NCBI GenBank assembly: GCA_026982475.1
Contig: JALSHB010000212.1
Span: 1 to 39,529, forward strand
Origin: Chromatiales bacterium
GTDB taxonomy: Bacteria; Pseudomonadota; Gammaproteobacteria; SZUA-152
Direction of reading: 5' to 3'
DNA: 39,529 nt
The notes under the pieces are model-generated. The model saw only the letters and a list, made by a program, of their open reading frames with translations. It was not told the origin of the DNA and searched no databases. The first letter of the stretch is position 1. Every line of letters begins with the position of its first letter. The position numbers and the translations under genes are program-made. Shown here one piece after another: positions 1 to 6,293 of this stretch.

Positions 1-131
1 CGGCGCAGCTCGGCGCTGATCCACTCGTAAGCGGCCTCTCGGGCCGGGGTCTCGAAGCCGAGGGCCTGGGTGCCTTCCAGGAAGGCGCGGATTTCCTCCA
101 GAGTCTGGAGCCCTTGGGTCTTTAGGGTCAC
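1..131 (-). CDS. 5' end of an IS transposase/integrase-like gene, cut by the window edge
   Basis: On the minus strand an open frame runs from position 131 off the left edge (43 residues). It begins [20 protein letters not shown] and continues without a stop. I chose the GTG at 131 because a GGAGG (141-145) lies nine bases upstream; two ATGs at 140 and 137 sit too close to it. The N-terminus resembles, from memory, a family of DDE integrase-core transposases common in gammaproteobacteria that start with TLKTQ-LQTLE. The repeats at 171-228 would suit an IS end. The catalytic domain is outside the window, so the assignment rests on a short stretch. Confidence 0.55.
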   Translation of the reverse strand, partial: MTLKTQGLQTLEEIRAFLEGTQALGFETPAREAAYEWISAELR

Positions 132-170
132 GATCATCATCCTCCGATGATGCCCGTTCCCGGACCCGCC

Positions 171-228
171 TTCAGGCTCATGTCACGTTGGAATCACGCG
201 CCCCTTTCAGGCTCATGTGTCATTGGAA
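171..228. repeat. Two direct repeats, probable IS end
   Basis: Positions 171-193 and 206-228 carry near-identical 23-base repeats: both start TTCAGGCTCATGT and both end TTGGAA, and they differ at a few central positions. They lie between the start of the transposase-like gene and the rplM promoter. Subterminal repeats of this kind are expected at the end of an insertion sequence. I infer that the element ends within about 10 bases of the rplM -35 box. The exact boundary cannot be set without the other end. Confidence 0.5.
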
Positions 229-239
229 AAGGCTCGCGC

Positions 240-268
240 TTGACAGCGGCGCGGTCAATCCGTACCAT
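240..268 (+). promoter_or_regulatory. rplM-rpsI promoter (sigma70 type)
   Basis: A perfect -35 box TTGACA (240-245) is followed after 17 bases by TACCAT (263-268), a good -10. Transcription would start near 275, leaving a leader of about 37 bases before the rplM ATG at 312. The -35 box lies about 11 bases from the IS repeats, so the insertion may have supplied or replaced upstream promoter sequence. Confidence 0.7.
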
Positions 269-311
269 TTTGCGCCTTTTCCAAGCCGATTCTTTTGGAG
301 TACAGGCCGAT

Positions 312-740
312 ATGAAGACGTTTAGTGCGAAACCCGCCGAGGTTGAGCGTGATTGGTACGTGATCGACGCGACAGGCAAGACGCTGGGGCGTATGGCCAC
401 GGAAATCGCCCGTCGCCTGCGTGGCAAGCACAAGCCCGAATACACCCCTCACGTGGACACCGGTGACTACATCGTGGTCGTCAATGCCGAGAAGGTGCAT
501 GTCACTGGCAACAAGGCCAAGAACAAGCTCTACCACCGTTACACCGGTTATGTCGGCGGCCTGCGGACCACTACCTTCGAAAAGCTGGTGGACGCCGCTC
601 CCGAGCGCATCATTCAGTCGGCGGTCAAGGGCATGCTGCCGAAGAACCCGCTGGGTCGCGCCATGTTCCGCAAGCTGAAGGTCTATGCGGGCCCCGAGCA
701 TCAGCACGAAGCCCAGCAGCCGAAGCCGCTGGAAATCTAA
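312..740 (+). CDS. rplM: 50S ribosomal protein L13
   Basis: This is a 142-residue protein, the same length as E. coli L13, and a component of the large ribosomal subunit. The sequence carries the family's typical N-terminal region ([19 protein letters not shown]), a [20 protein letters not shown] segment and a [10 protein letters not shown] motif near residue 115. I place the start at the ATG at 312, where the length matches the family; the longer open frame from 147 only reads through the promoter. A GGAG lies 12 bases upstream of the ATG. It is cotranscribed with rpsI, 24 bases downstream, as in most bacteria. Confidence 0.98.
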   Translation: MKTFSAKPAEVERDWYVIDATGKTLGRMATEIARRLRGKHKPEYTPHVDTGDYIVVVNAEKVHVTGNKAKNKLYHRYTGYVGGLRTTTFEKLVDAAPERIIQSAVKGMLPKNPLGRAMFRKLKVYAGPEHQHEAQQPKPLEI

Positions 741-764
741 TTCTCAAAGCGAACAGAAAGCATC

Positions 765-1157
765 ATGGCAGATAAACAGTATTACAGTACCGGTCGTCGC
801 AAGAGTTCCACGGCGCGCGTTTTCCTCAAGTCGGGTTCCGGCAGCATCACCGTCAACGCCCGTCCCCTGGATGAGTATTTCGGCCGCGAGACCGCCCGCA
901 TGGTGGTGCGTCAGCCGCTGCAGGTGGTGGATATGCCCGAGAACTTCGACATCAATGTCACCGTCAAGGGCGGTGGCAACGGTGGCCAGGCCGGCGCCAT
1001 TCGTCATGGCATCACCCGCGCCCTGATCGAGTATGACGAGACCTTTCGTTCGCCGCTGCGTCGCGCGGGCCTGGTGACGCGTGATGCCCGTCAGGTCGAG
1101 CGCAAGAAAGTGGGTCTGCACAAGGCGCGCAAGCGTCCGCAGTTCTCCAAGCGTTAA
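765..1157 (+). CDS. rpsI: 30S ribosomal protein S9
   Basis: This is a 130-residue small-subunit ribosomal protein of the usual length. It begins [20 protein letters not shown] and ends in the conserved basic tail [17 protein letters not shown], which reaches toward the P-site tRNA in known ribosomes. It lies 24 bases after rplM in the same operon. The tRNA-Gln gene follows about 95 bases downstream with no clear terminator between them. In many gammaproteobacteria the petABC (cytochrome bc1) genes follow rpsI; here a tRNA, a porin and the cytochrome locus follow instead. Confidence 0.98.
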   Translation: MADKQYYSTGRRKSSTARVFLKSGSGSITVNARPLDEYFGRETARMVVRQPLQVVDMPENFDINVTVKGGGNGGQAGAIRHGITRALIEYDETFRSPLRRAGLVTRDARQVERKKVGLHKARKRPQFSKR

Positions 1158-1252
1158 GTCGTTGCTGTCGCCGGGTCCTGTCAGGGGTCCGGCGGCGCGC
1201 GCCGGAGCTGTTCGGCGCGCTGATGTTGCCGGTTCCTTCCGGCGTCCTTTAC

Positions 1253-1326
1253 TGGCGGATCGTCTAACGGCAGGACAATGGACTCTGACTCCATTAATCT
1301 AGGTTCGAATCCTAGTCCGCCAGCCA
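1253..1326 (+). tRNA. tRNA-Gln (anticodon CUG)
   Basis: A complete 74-base cloverleaf can be folded. The acceptor TGGCGGA (1253-1259) pairs perfectly with TCCGCCA (1316-1322), followed by discriminator G and an encoded CCA (1324-1326). The anticodon stem ATGGA/TCCAT encloses loop CTCTGAC, giving anticodon CUG after U33. The T arm carries GGTTCGAATCC. The acceptor beginning U-G and discriminator G are typical of tRNA-Gln. It reads CAG codons. Confidence 0.95.
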
Positions 1327-1426
1327 TCTTTTTTCTTCCCATATAAAGCTCTCATCATTGCTTTCCGCTTTGCGCGCGCACCTGCCTGCGCGAGTAGAAT
1401 CTTTGCGCTTTATTTGCGCCCGCTGC

Positions 1427-1454
1427 TTGCATCGATGATGGCTGCTGGTATAAG
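1427..1454 (+). promoter_or_regulatory. Porin promoter
   Basis: A -35-like TTGCAT (1427-1432) and a -10-like TATAAG (1449-1454) are separated by 16 bases. Transcription would start near 1461, about 47 bases upstream of the porin ATG at 1508. The stretch from the tRNA end (1327) to here holds no gene. Confidence 0.5.
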
Positions 1455-1507
1455 TTGCCGCGACGGCGGTGCCTTGCGGCGCCCGTGATTCCCAATGGAG
1501 ACATGTA

Positions 1508-2551
1508 ATGGTTGTACGGCACAGGCTTGCTGCCTCAGTTGCTTTGCTTTTCACCCCGCTGGTGGCCCTGTCTGCCGATGTCAGTGTGTACGGTTCCGCC
1601 AATGTGGAGATGGCCTCGTATCAGGACAAGTGGCCGGAGGGCGTGACGAGGGTCGCGGATTATCCGGAGAAGGACGGGCTGCGCCTTGAAGACAATACGC
1701 GTGGTCGTTTCGGCATCAAGGCAGCGGAAGACCTTGGGGGCGGCATGTCCAGTTTTGCCAGGTTCGAGTGGGAGCTGAGCACCGTCACGAATACTTCGCC
1801 GAACGCCGCCGACGGCAGTAATGCGTCATTGACCCGGCGCATGTCCTATGTGGGGCTGGCCGGTGGTTTTGGCGCCGTGATGGCGGGCAACCTGAAGTCG
1901 CCCTACAAGTACACCGGAGGCGTCAAGTATGACCCCTTTGTCACCACATCGCTCGAGGCGCGAGGCAATGGCGGGATGAGTGGCGGGGAGTTCGGCCATG
2001 AAGACTTTCTCGACAGGATGGTTGCCTACGAGTCACCGCGAAGCGGTGCGTTGAGAGGACGCATCGCCTATGGTTTCGAGCGGGAAGACAACGCGCTTTC
2101 GCTGGACCTGCTGTTCAGGCGGGAAGCCTGGGAAGTGTTTGTCGCCTACTTCGATTCGGGCAAGCGGGCGAGGCTCACGGATCCCGCGGATTTGACGTCG
2201 AGCCAGCCGTTTGACTACCGGGCGGCGAAGATCGGCGGCCAGTACCGCAGTGAAAACGAGGCGCACCGGCTTTCCCTGCAATATGAATACATCGAGGATG
2301 CTTCAAGCGGCGTCACAAGCAAGCCCTCGCTGTGGTTTCTGGGCTACCAGTTCAAACTTGGCAAGCTGCTGCTGGCGGTTCAGGGCGGACGTTCGAGTGG
2401 TGCGGCGCTGACGACGCCGGATAGCGATTATGCGGCCGCTGGCGCCATCTACAAGTTCAGTCGCGAGACAAGGATTTATACGGGGTATCGTTACAGCAAG
2501 GATCTTGAGGCCGTCTTCACCTTTGGTCTGCGCAAGGATTTCAGGTCTTGA
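1508..2551 (+). CDS. Gram-negative general porin
   Basis: A 347-residue exported outer-membrane porin of the trimeric 16-strand general porin family (Porin_4 type), expected to let small solutes diffuse into the periplasm. The signal peptide (about residues 1-22, ending ALSA) is followed by the mature start DVSVYGSANVEM, a hallmark of this family. A GRFGIKAAEDLGGG segment near residue 60, RRMSYVGLAG further on, and strand-like alternation to the C-terminal TFGLRKDF support the call. The last residues are RS rather than the usual Phe. The start at 1508 has TGGAG seven bases upstream. It has its own promoter. Its place before the cytochrome locus may be coincidental; it is not the cytochrome conduit type of barrel. 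Confidence 0.85.
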   Translation: MVVRHRLAASVALLFTPLVALSADVSVYGSANVEMASYQDKWPEGVTRVADYPEKDGLRLEDNTRGRFGIKAAEDLGGGMSSFARFEWELSTVTNTSPNAADGSNASLTRRMSYVGLAGGFGAVMAGNLKSPYKYTGGVKYDPFVTTSLEARGNGGMSGGEFGHEDFLDRMVAYESPRSGALRGRIAYGFEREDNALSLDLLFRREAWEVFVAYFDSGKRARLTDPADLTSSQPFDYRAAKIGGQYRSENEAHRLSLQYEYIEDASSGVTSKPSLWFLGYQFKLGKLLLAVQGGRSSGAALTTPDSDYAAAGAIYKFSRETRIYTGYRYSKDLEAVFTFGLRKDFRS

Positions 2552-2631
2552 TTTGTTGGCGGGGGCTGGCGGCGACCGCTGCTGCTTGGTGATACCGGAC
2601 GTCTCGCAATAAATTATCCGGAGTGAAAAGG

Positions 2632-3723
2632 GTGAATCTGCATATGCTGTTTCGTTTGAGTCTGACTCTGGCCTTGCTGGGGCTGCTGGCCGCTTGCACC
2701 ACGGGGGGGGTGAAAGAGAAAGCGGAAAGACTCTACTGGCCCAAGCCGCCGGAGCAGCCACGCTTTGTCTTTGAGGCAAGTCTGAGAAGCGAAAAAAGCT
2801 TGAAGCCTACAAGTGCCGCGGACAGGTTGCGTTACAGAATTTCCGGCTATGTCGAAAAAGACGAGCTGTTCATGAAGCCCTTTGGCGTTGCGGCTCATAA
2901 TGGCTCGGTTGCAGTGACTGACACGGTGTTGAGGCGCGGCTTCATTTTCAATTTCTGGCGCCAGAAGGTTTACACCTTTGGCGTCGTGGGACCGGAAGGC
3001 GTGCTTGTGAAGCCAATGGGCGTGGCCATGGATGCGCAACAGAATATCTACGTGGCCGACACCGGTGTTGGTAGGGTGATGATTTATGACGCCTTGGGGA
3101 TGTATCTGCGCGCCGTGGGGGATGCGGAGGACTTTGACCGGCCTGTCGGGGTTGCGGTCACGGCCGACGGGAGTCGAATCTATGTGATCGATGCTGGCGG
3201 CATTGACAGCCAGCGCCACCGGCTGGTGATTTATGACGGTGAGGGCCGACGGCTGGCCATTGTCGGCAAGCGTGGAGCAGGTGAGGGAGAGTTCAATTTA
3301 CCGACACATGTTGCGGTGGCACCGGACGGCACGGTCTATGTCCTCGACAGCGGCAACTTCCGTATCCAGGCGTTTTCGCCCGACGGCCGGTTTTTGCGCA
3401 GCTGGGGGAAGGTCGGGCGAAATTTTGGTGATCTCGCCCGGCCCAGGGGACTTGCCACGGATGGCGAGGGCAATGTCTATGTAACCGACGCCGCGTTTCG
3501 AAATTTCCAGATATTCAACCCGCGTGGACAGTTGCTGCTCTCTATCGGAGAGGAAGGACTGGAAGACAAGCCGGGTCAGTTCGCGCTACCAGCGGGTATC
3601 GCCGTGGACGAGCGCGGGTTTGTTTATGTTGTGGATCAGCTGTTTCTGAAGATCGATGTATTCCGGCGGGTGCCTGAGCAAGAGGCGCTCAGCATCATGG
3701 CTACCGAGGCTGTTTTTCGCTGA
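2632..3723 (+). CDS. NHL-repeat (six-bladed beta-propeller) lipoprotein 1
   Basis: About 363 residues with a lipoprotein signal ending LLAAC, so probably anchored in the outer membrane. After a short segment with a WPKPPEQPR motif, repeated NHL blades follow, each with the pattern PxGVAVxxxGxIYVxDxxxxRIxxF; five or six can be seen (for example around 3010-3060, 3290-3370, 3450-3500, 3580-3640). NHL proteins are binding scaffolds without a fixed activity. The start is uncertain: GTG 2632 has GGAG eight bases upstream and is preferred; GTG 2623 and ATG 2644 are in frame. Two related lipoproteins occur at 11622 and 12748. Lipoproteins of this build accompany multiheme cytochrome operons in Geobacter-like bacteria, which suits the tetraheme gene downstream. 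The role in assembly or adhesion is inferred. Confidence 0.85.
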   Translation: MNLHMLFRLSLTLALLGLLAACTTGGVKEKAERLYWPKPPEQPRFVFEASLRSEKSLKPTSAADRLRYRISGYVEKDELFMKPFGVAAHNGSVAVTDTVLRRGFIFNFWRQKVYTFGVVGPEGVLVKPMGVAMDAQQNIYVADTGVGRVMIYDALGMYLRAVGDAEDFDRPVGVAVTADGSRIYVIDAGGIDSQRHRLVIYDGEGRRLAIVGKRGAGEGEFNLPTHVAVAPDGTVYVLDSGNFRIQAFSPDGRFLRSWGKVGRNFGDLARPRGLATDGEGNVYVTDAAFRNFQIFNPRGQLLLSIGEEGLEDKPGQFALPAGIAVDERGFVYVVDQLFLKIDVFRRVPEQEALSIMATEAVFR

Positions 3724-3766
3724 TTGTGCTGTAAAAAAGGAGCGGCCTGTTTTTTTATTTTAGTTT

Positions 3767-3782
3767 TGTGACGGGGGTCACA
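3767..3782. promoter_or_regulatory. CRP/Vfr-family operator (TGTGA-N6-TCACA)
   Basis: The 16 bases form a TGTGA-N6-TCACA element whose half-sites match the CRP consensus exactly. It lies just after the NHL lipoprotein gene and about 140 bases upstream of the -35 box of the tetraheme cytochrome promoter, farther than classical activator positions. It could act on a second promoter not recognised here or through DNA looping. Confidence 0.55.
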
Positions 3783-3879
3783 GTTTTGGCAGGGCGGGCG
3801 TGTTGCGAAATGGTGCGGGTTGTATGTAATTAATTGTTTTTCAATGGCTTTTTGGTGGTATTGCATCCTGTCATTTCTG

Positions 3880-3908
3880 CCCGCGCACGCGTGCGGTTTT
3901 TGTCTTTT
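3880..3908 (+). terminator. Possible terminator after NHL lipoprotein gene
   Basis: A 12-base perfect palindrome CGCACGCGTGCG (3884-3895) is followed by a T-rich run (3897-3908). It lies between the NHL lipoprotein gene and the next promoter, where a transcript end would be expected. The stem is short, so efficiency is doubtful. A weaker A/T-rich inverted repeat with a T run lies at 3733-3757. The rest of 3724-4056 holds the CRP-like site, the cytochrome promoter and a leader of about 100 bases; no gene is seen there. Confidence 0.4.
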
Positions 3909-3921
3909 CGGGGCTGTTGTG

Positions 3922-3951
3922 TTGACATGGGTTTTGGCTGCGTGCTAAAAA
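3922..3951 (+). promoter_or_regulatory. Promoter of the tetraheme cytochrome
   Basis: A perfect TTGACA (3922-3927) is followed after 18 bases by TAAAAA (3946-3951). The predicted start near 3958 gives a 5' leader of about 100 bases before the ATG at 4057. The ribosome site is a strong GGGGG run six to seven bases upstream of the ATG. Together with the terminator after the gene, this suggests a separate, abundant transcript. Confidence 0.65.
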
Positions 3952-4056
3952 TACAAACCATTACAGGAGTAGCGTAATAGCCCGTGTCTGGTTGTTTTTT
4001 GTCGCGGGGCCGTTTAATAGCCAAGAAGTAAATTTCGAGACCATAGGGGGTTTCTG

Positions 4057-4971
4057 ATGAAGCAAAGAATATTACTGAAGTCGGTAGTTGCGGGAGCGGT
4101 CTTGGGCTTGACTGCGGTTGCGACGAGCAGCGCGGTCGCCGGGATCGCCAACACCAAGCATAATCTCGGCGCGCAGGGTACCGGTAACAACAGGGTGACG
4201 GACACGGAAGAGATCTGCATCTTCTGTCACACACCACATGGCGCCGACACCGGCAACAATGTCGCCGTGCCGCTGTGGAACAAATCCCTGCGGGATCCGG
4301 CCAGCTACACGACCTATGATGACCTGGGAACTTCCACTTATGATGCGGCACAGGGCCAGATCGGTTCCGTGACGCTGGCCTGTTTGTCTTGCCATGACGG
4401 CACCCAGGCGATCGACAACATCATCAACGCGCCGGGATCCGGCATGTATGACGCGACTGGCGGCGGTGTTGGTGGCAGGGCCTGGACCTGGGAGACGGGT
4501 GCCACTGGCATGACCGTTGACACCACGGGCACGCTGCTCGGTGGCGTAATCACCAACCTCGGTACTGACCTGACCAACGACCATCCGGTCAGTATGCAGT
4601 ATGGCGGTGGTGGTGTTTCCGCAAACAGCACGGGGCCGCTGCGTGACTCGGACTTCGTGATGCCGAAGAGGGTGCCTGGGCTCGATCGGTGGTACATCGA
4701 TAATGATTTCATGGCGACCAACGGCGGCGGTGTTTCTCAGACGGACGTGCTTGATGTGTGGGACTTCAAGCTCTACACCCGAGTTACGCCTGTTGGAAGC
4801 GATGCGAGAGGCGTCGCGTTTGCGGGCGAGGCAGAACCCTTCGTGGAGTGCGGCTCCTGTCATGATCCGCATCTGGAGACGACGACCTTCCTGCGTATTT
4901 CCACCCAGGCACAAGGTGGTGGCATGTCCAATGCTGGAAGTCAGATCTGTCTCGCGTGTCACACGAAATAG
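4057..4971 (+). CDS. OmcE-like tetraheme c-type cytochrome, candidate nanowire subunit
   Basis: A 304-residue exported protein with a signal peptide ending SSAVA (about residue 28). Four CXXCH heme sites are at residues 54-58, 109-113, 265-269 and 298-302. There are exactly eight cysteines and eight histidines: four proximal in CXXCH, and H35, H61, H176 and H272 available as the other axial ligands, so four bis-His hemes fit with nothing left over. The motifs TKHNL, CIFCHTPHG, PLWN, CLSCHDGT and TNDHPVS match the family of OmcE of Geobacter sulfurreducens, which polymerises into a heme-stacked filament using a histidine from the neighbouring subunit. Filament formation here is inferred. It has its own promoter and terminator, suggesting higher expression than the parvulin gene downstream. 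Its fold is repeated as the first part of the 11-heme proteins at 13899 and 18971. Confidence 0.85.
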   Translation: MKQRILLKSVVAGAVLGLTAVATSSAVAGIANTKHNLGAQGTGNNRVTDTEEICIFCHTPHGADTGNNVAVPLWNKSLRDPASYTTYDDLGTSTYDAAQGQIGSVTLACLSCHDGTQAIDNIINAPGSGMYDATGGGVGGRAWTWETGATGMTVDTTGTLLGGVITNLGTDLTNDHPVSMQYGGGGVSANSTGPLRDSDFVMPKRVPGLDRWYIDNDFMATNGGGVSQTDVLDVWDFKLYTRVTPVGSDARGVAFAGEAEPFVECGSCHDPHLETTTFLRISTQAQGGGMSNAGSQICLACHTK

Positions 4972-5001
4972 AGCGGGCTTGATTTGTAGCTGAGTCAATA
5001 A

Positions 5002-5049
5002 GGCTGGCAGCCGTGTGGGGCAACCCGCAGGCTGCCAGCCTTTTCTTTT
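5002..5049 (+). terminator. Strong intrinsic terminator after the tetraheme cytochrome
   Basis: A perfect 11-bp stem (5002-5012 with 5030-5040, GGCTGGCAGCC/GGCTGCCAGCC) continues into a further six pairs, one a G-T wobble (5014-5019 with 5024-5029), closed by a GCAA tetraloop of the stable GNRA class. A TTTTCTTTT run follows (5041-5049). It separates the cytochrome from the parvulin gene. Confidence 0.85.
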
Positions 5050-5081
5050 ACTGTTCAAGAAAATCGATAGTGGGTACAGAC

Positions 5082-6092
5082 ATGTCTGCTCGTTTGCAAT
5101 TTCTTCTTTTGATATGTTCGGCATGGGTGCTGATGGCTTCTTTGGCGCACGCGGCAGATGCCGATGGCAAGGTGTCGCAGGAAGAGGCCGAAAAGGGTGA
5201 GGAAGCGCGGTTGAGCTATCTCGCCATCATTGATGGCGAGGAGATTCCGCTCGGCGAGTACGTGTCTGCGTTGCGCCGCGGGATGCAGGAGCGCTTCTAT
5301 CACGGGACCATTCCGGAGGAAGAGCAGAAGAAATTCTACAAAGAGGTGGCTGATGAATTGATTCAGCAATTTTTGCTGGCAAGGGAGGCGAAAAGGCGAG
5401 GTATTCAGCCGGACTCCGATGCTGTGGAGGCAGCAATAAAACGATACGACGAAAGATTCCAGGACGACCCGGAGTGGGCTGCCGCCAGGGATCAGGTGTT
5501 GCCGCGGGTCCGCGGCAGACTGGAGGCGGAAAGCCTGGTGCAGCGGCTGGAGGAGCAGGTAAAGGTCGTGGAAAAGCCGACCGCGTCGGAATTGAAGGCG
5601 TTTTATGAAGCCAACAAGGATTTGTTTACGACGCCTGAGCGTATAAAGGTATCCCTGATTCTGTTGCGGGTAGATCCATCATCGACCAGCGAGGTTTGGC
5701 GGCAGGCGCGTGAAGAGGCGTCTGCCATTGTGGATCGCCTGAGCAAGGGCGCTGATTTCGCAGAATTGGCGAGGATTCATTCCAGTGACGAGTCCGCCCA
5801 GAATGGTGGTGACATGGGGTATGTGCATGTTGGAATGCTGGGTGACAATGCGCAACAGGTTCTGGATATAATGGAAGTTGGCGATGTTTCGGCGCCGGTA
5901 GTCATGCTGGAGGGGATCGCCATTTTTCGTCTGGAGGATCGGATGAAACCAGAGTTGAATCCCCTTGATGCGGTGCGTGAGCGCGCGGAACAGCTGTATC
6001 TGCGCGAAAAGGGCAAGCAGAACTGGGAAAATCTGGCTGCCGAGTTGCGGGCGAAAGCGGAAATCAAGGTCAATGACGCCCCCTGGCGCTGA
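5082..6092 (+). CDS. Exported parvulin-type (PpiC/SurA-like) folding factor
   Basis: A 336-residue protein with a Sec signal ending AHA (residue 24), so periplasmic. Residues about 45-165 form a SurA-like helical chaperone region, and about 184-287 a parvulin domain ending in GDVSAPVVMLEGIAIFRLEDR-like sequence. Parvulins isomerise prolyl bonds, but both histidines usually seen in the fold are replaced: VSLILL has Leu192 where SHILL is usual, and GIAIF has Ala280 where GYHIF is usual. It may therefore work mainly as a chaperone. The start at ATG 5082 gives a clean signal peptide; the frame is open back to 5013 inside the terminator. Exported PPIases sit beside extracellular cytochrome genes in other bacteria, suggesting a role in folding the tetraheme subunit or the barrel downstream. 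Confidence 0.85.
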   Translation: MSARLQFLLLICSAWVLMASLAHAADADGKVSQEEAEKGEEARLSYLAIIDGEEIPLGEYVSALRRGMQERFYHGTIPEEEQKKFYKEVADELIQQFLLAREAKRRGIQPDSDAVEAAIKRYDERFQDDPEWAAARDQVLPRVRGRLEAESLVQRLEEQVKVVEKPTASELKAFYEANKDLFTTPERIKVSLILLRVDPSSTSEVWRQAREEASAIVDRLSKGADFAELARIHSSDESAQNGGDMGYVHVGMLGDNAQQVLDIMEVGDVSAPVVMLEGIAIFRLEDRMKPELNPLDAVRERAEQLYLREKGKQNWENLAAELRAKAEIKVNDAPWR

Positions 6093-6293
6093 CAGCTCGG
6101 GGTGTTGGTCAAGATGTCTGGTGGGTCGGTGGCGGCTTCGTTGCGGGTACCTGTTGACGATCGATCGCAAATCATAGCCATCCGCTTCCAGGCCTTGGGG
6201 AGGCTTGGGGCGCTCTTGAGTTCATTCGGTTAGCGGGGGGGGGATGTGCCAACTGATCAACAGGGTGCGGCCTGATAATCTCGGGCTTTTTTC

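Noticed and set aside
1253-1326. tRNA-Gln as the attachment site of an integrated island containing the cytochrome locus
   Set aside because: No integrase gene follows the tRNA, and I saw no second copy of its 3' end in the gaps of the window. The idea cannot be supported from this sequence alone.
3828-3847. FNR-like inverted repeat (ATTG-N5-CAAT)
   Set aside because: The half-sites and spacing do not match TTGAT-N4-ATCAA; the A/T-rich stretch gives such symmetry by chance.
6154-6180. Promoter before the outer-membrane barrel gene starting with TTGACG
   Set aside because: No acceptable -10 box occurs 16-18 bases downstream. A GATAAT at 6274 likewise lacks a -35 and would leave almost no leader.
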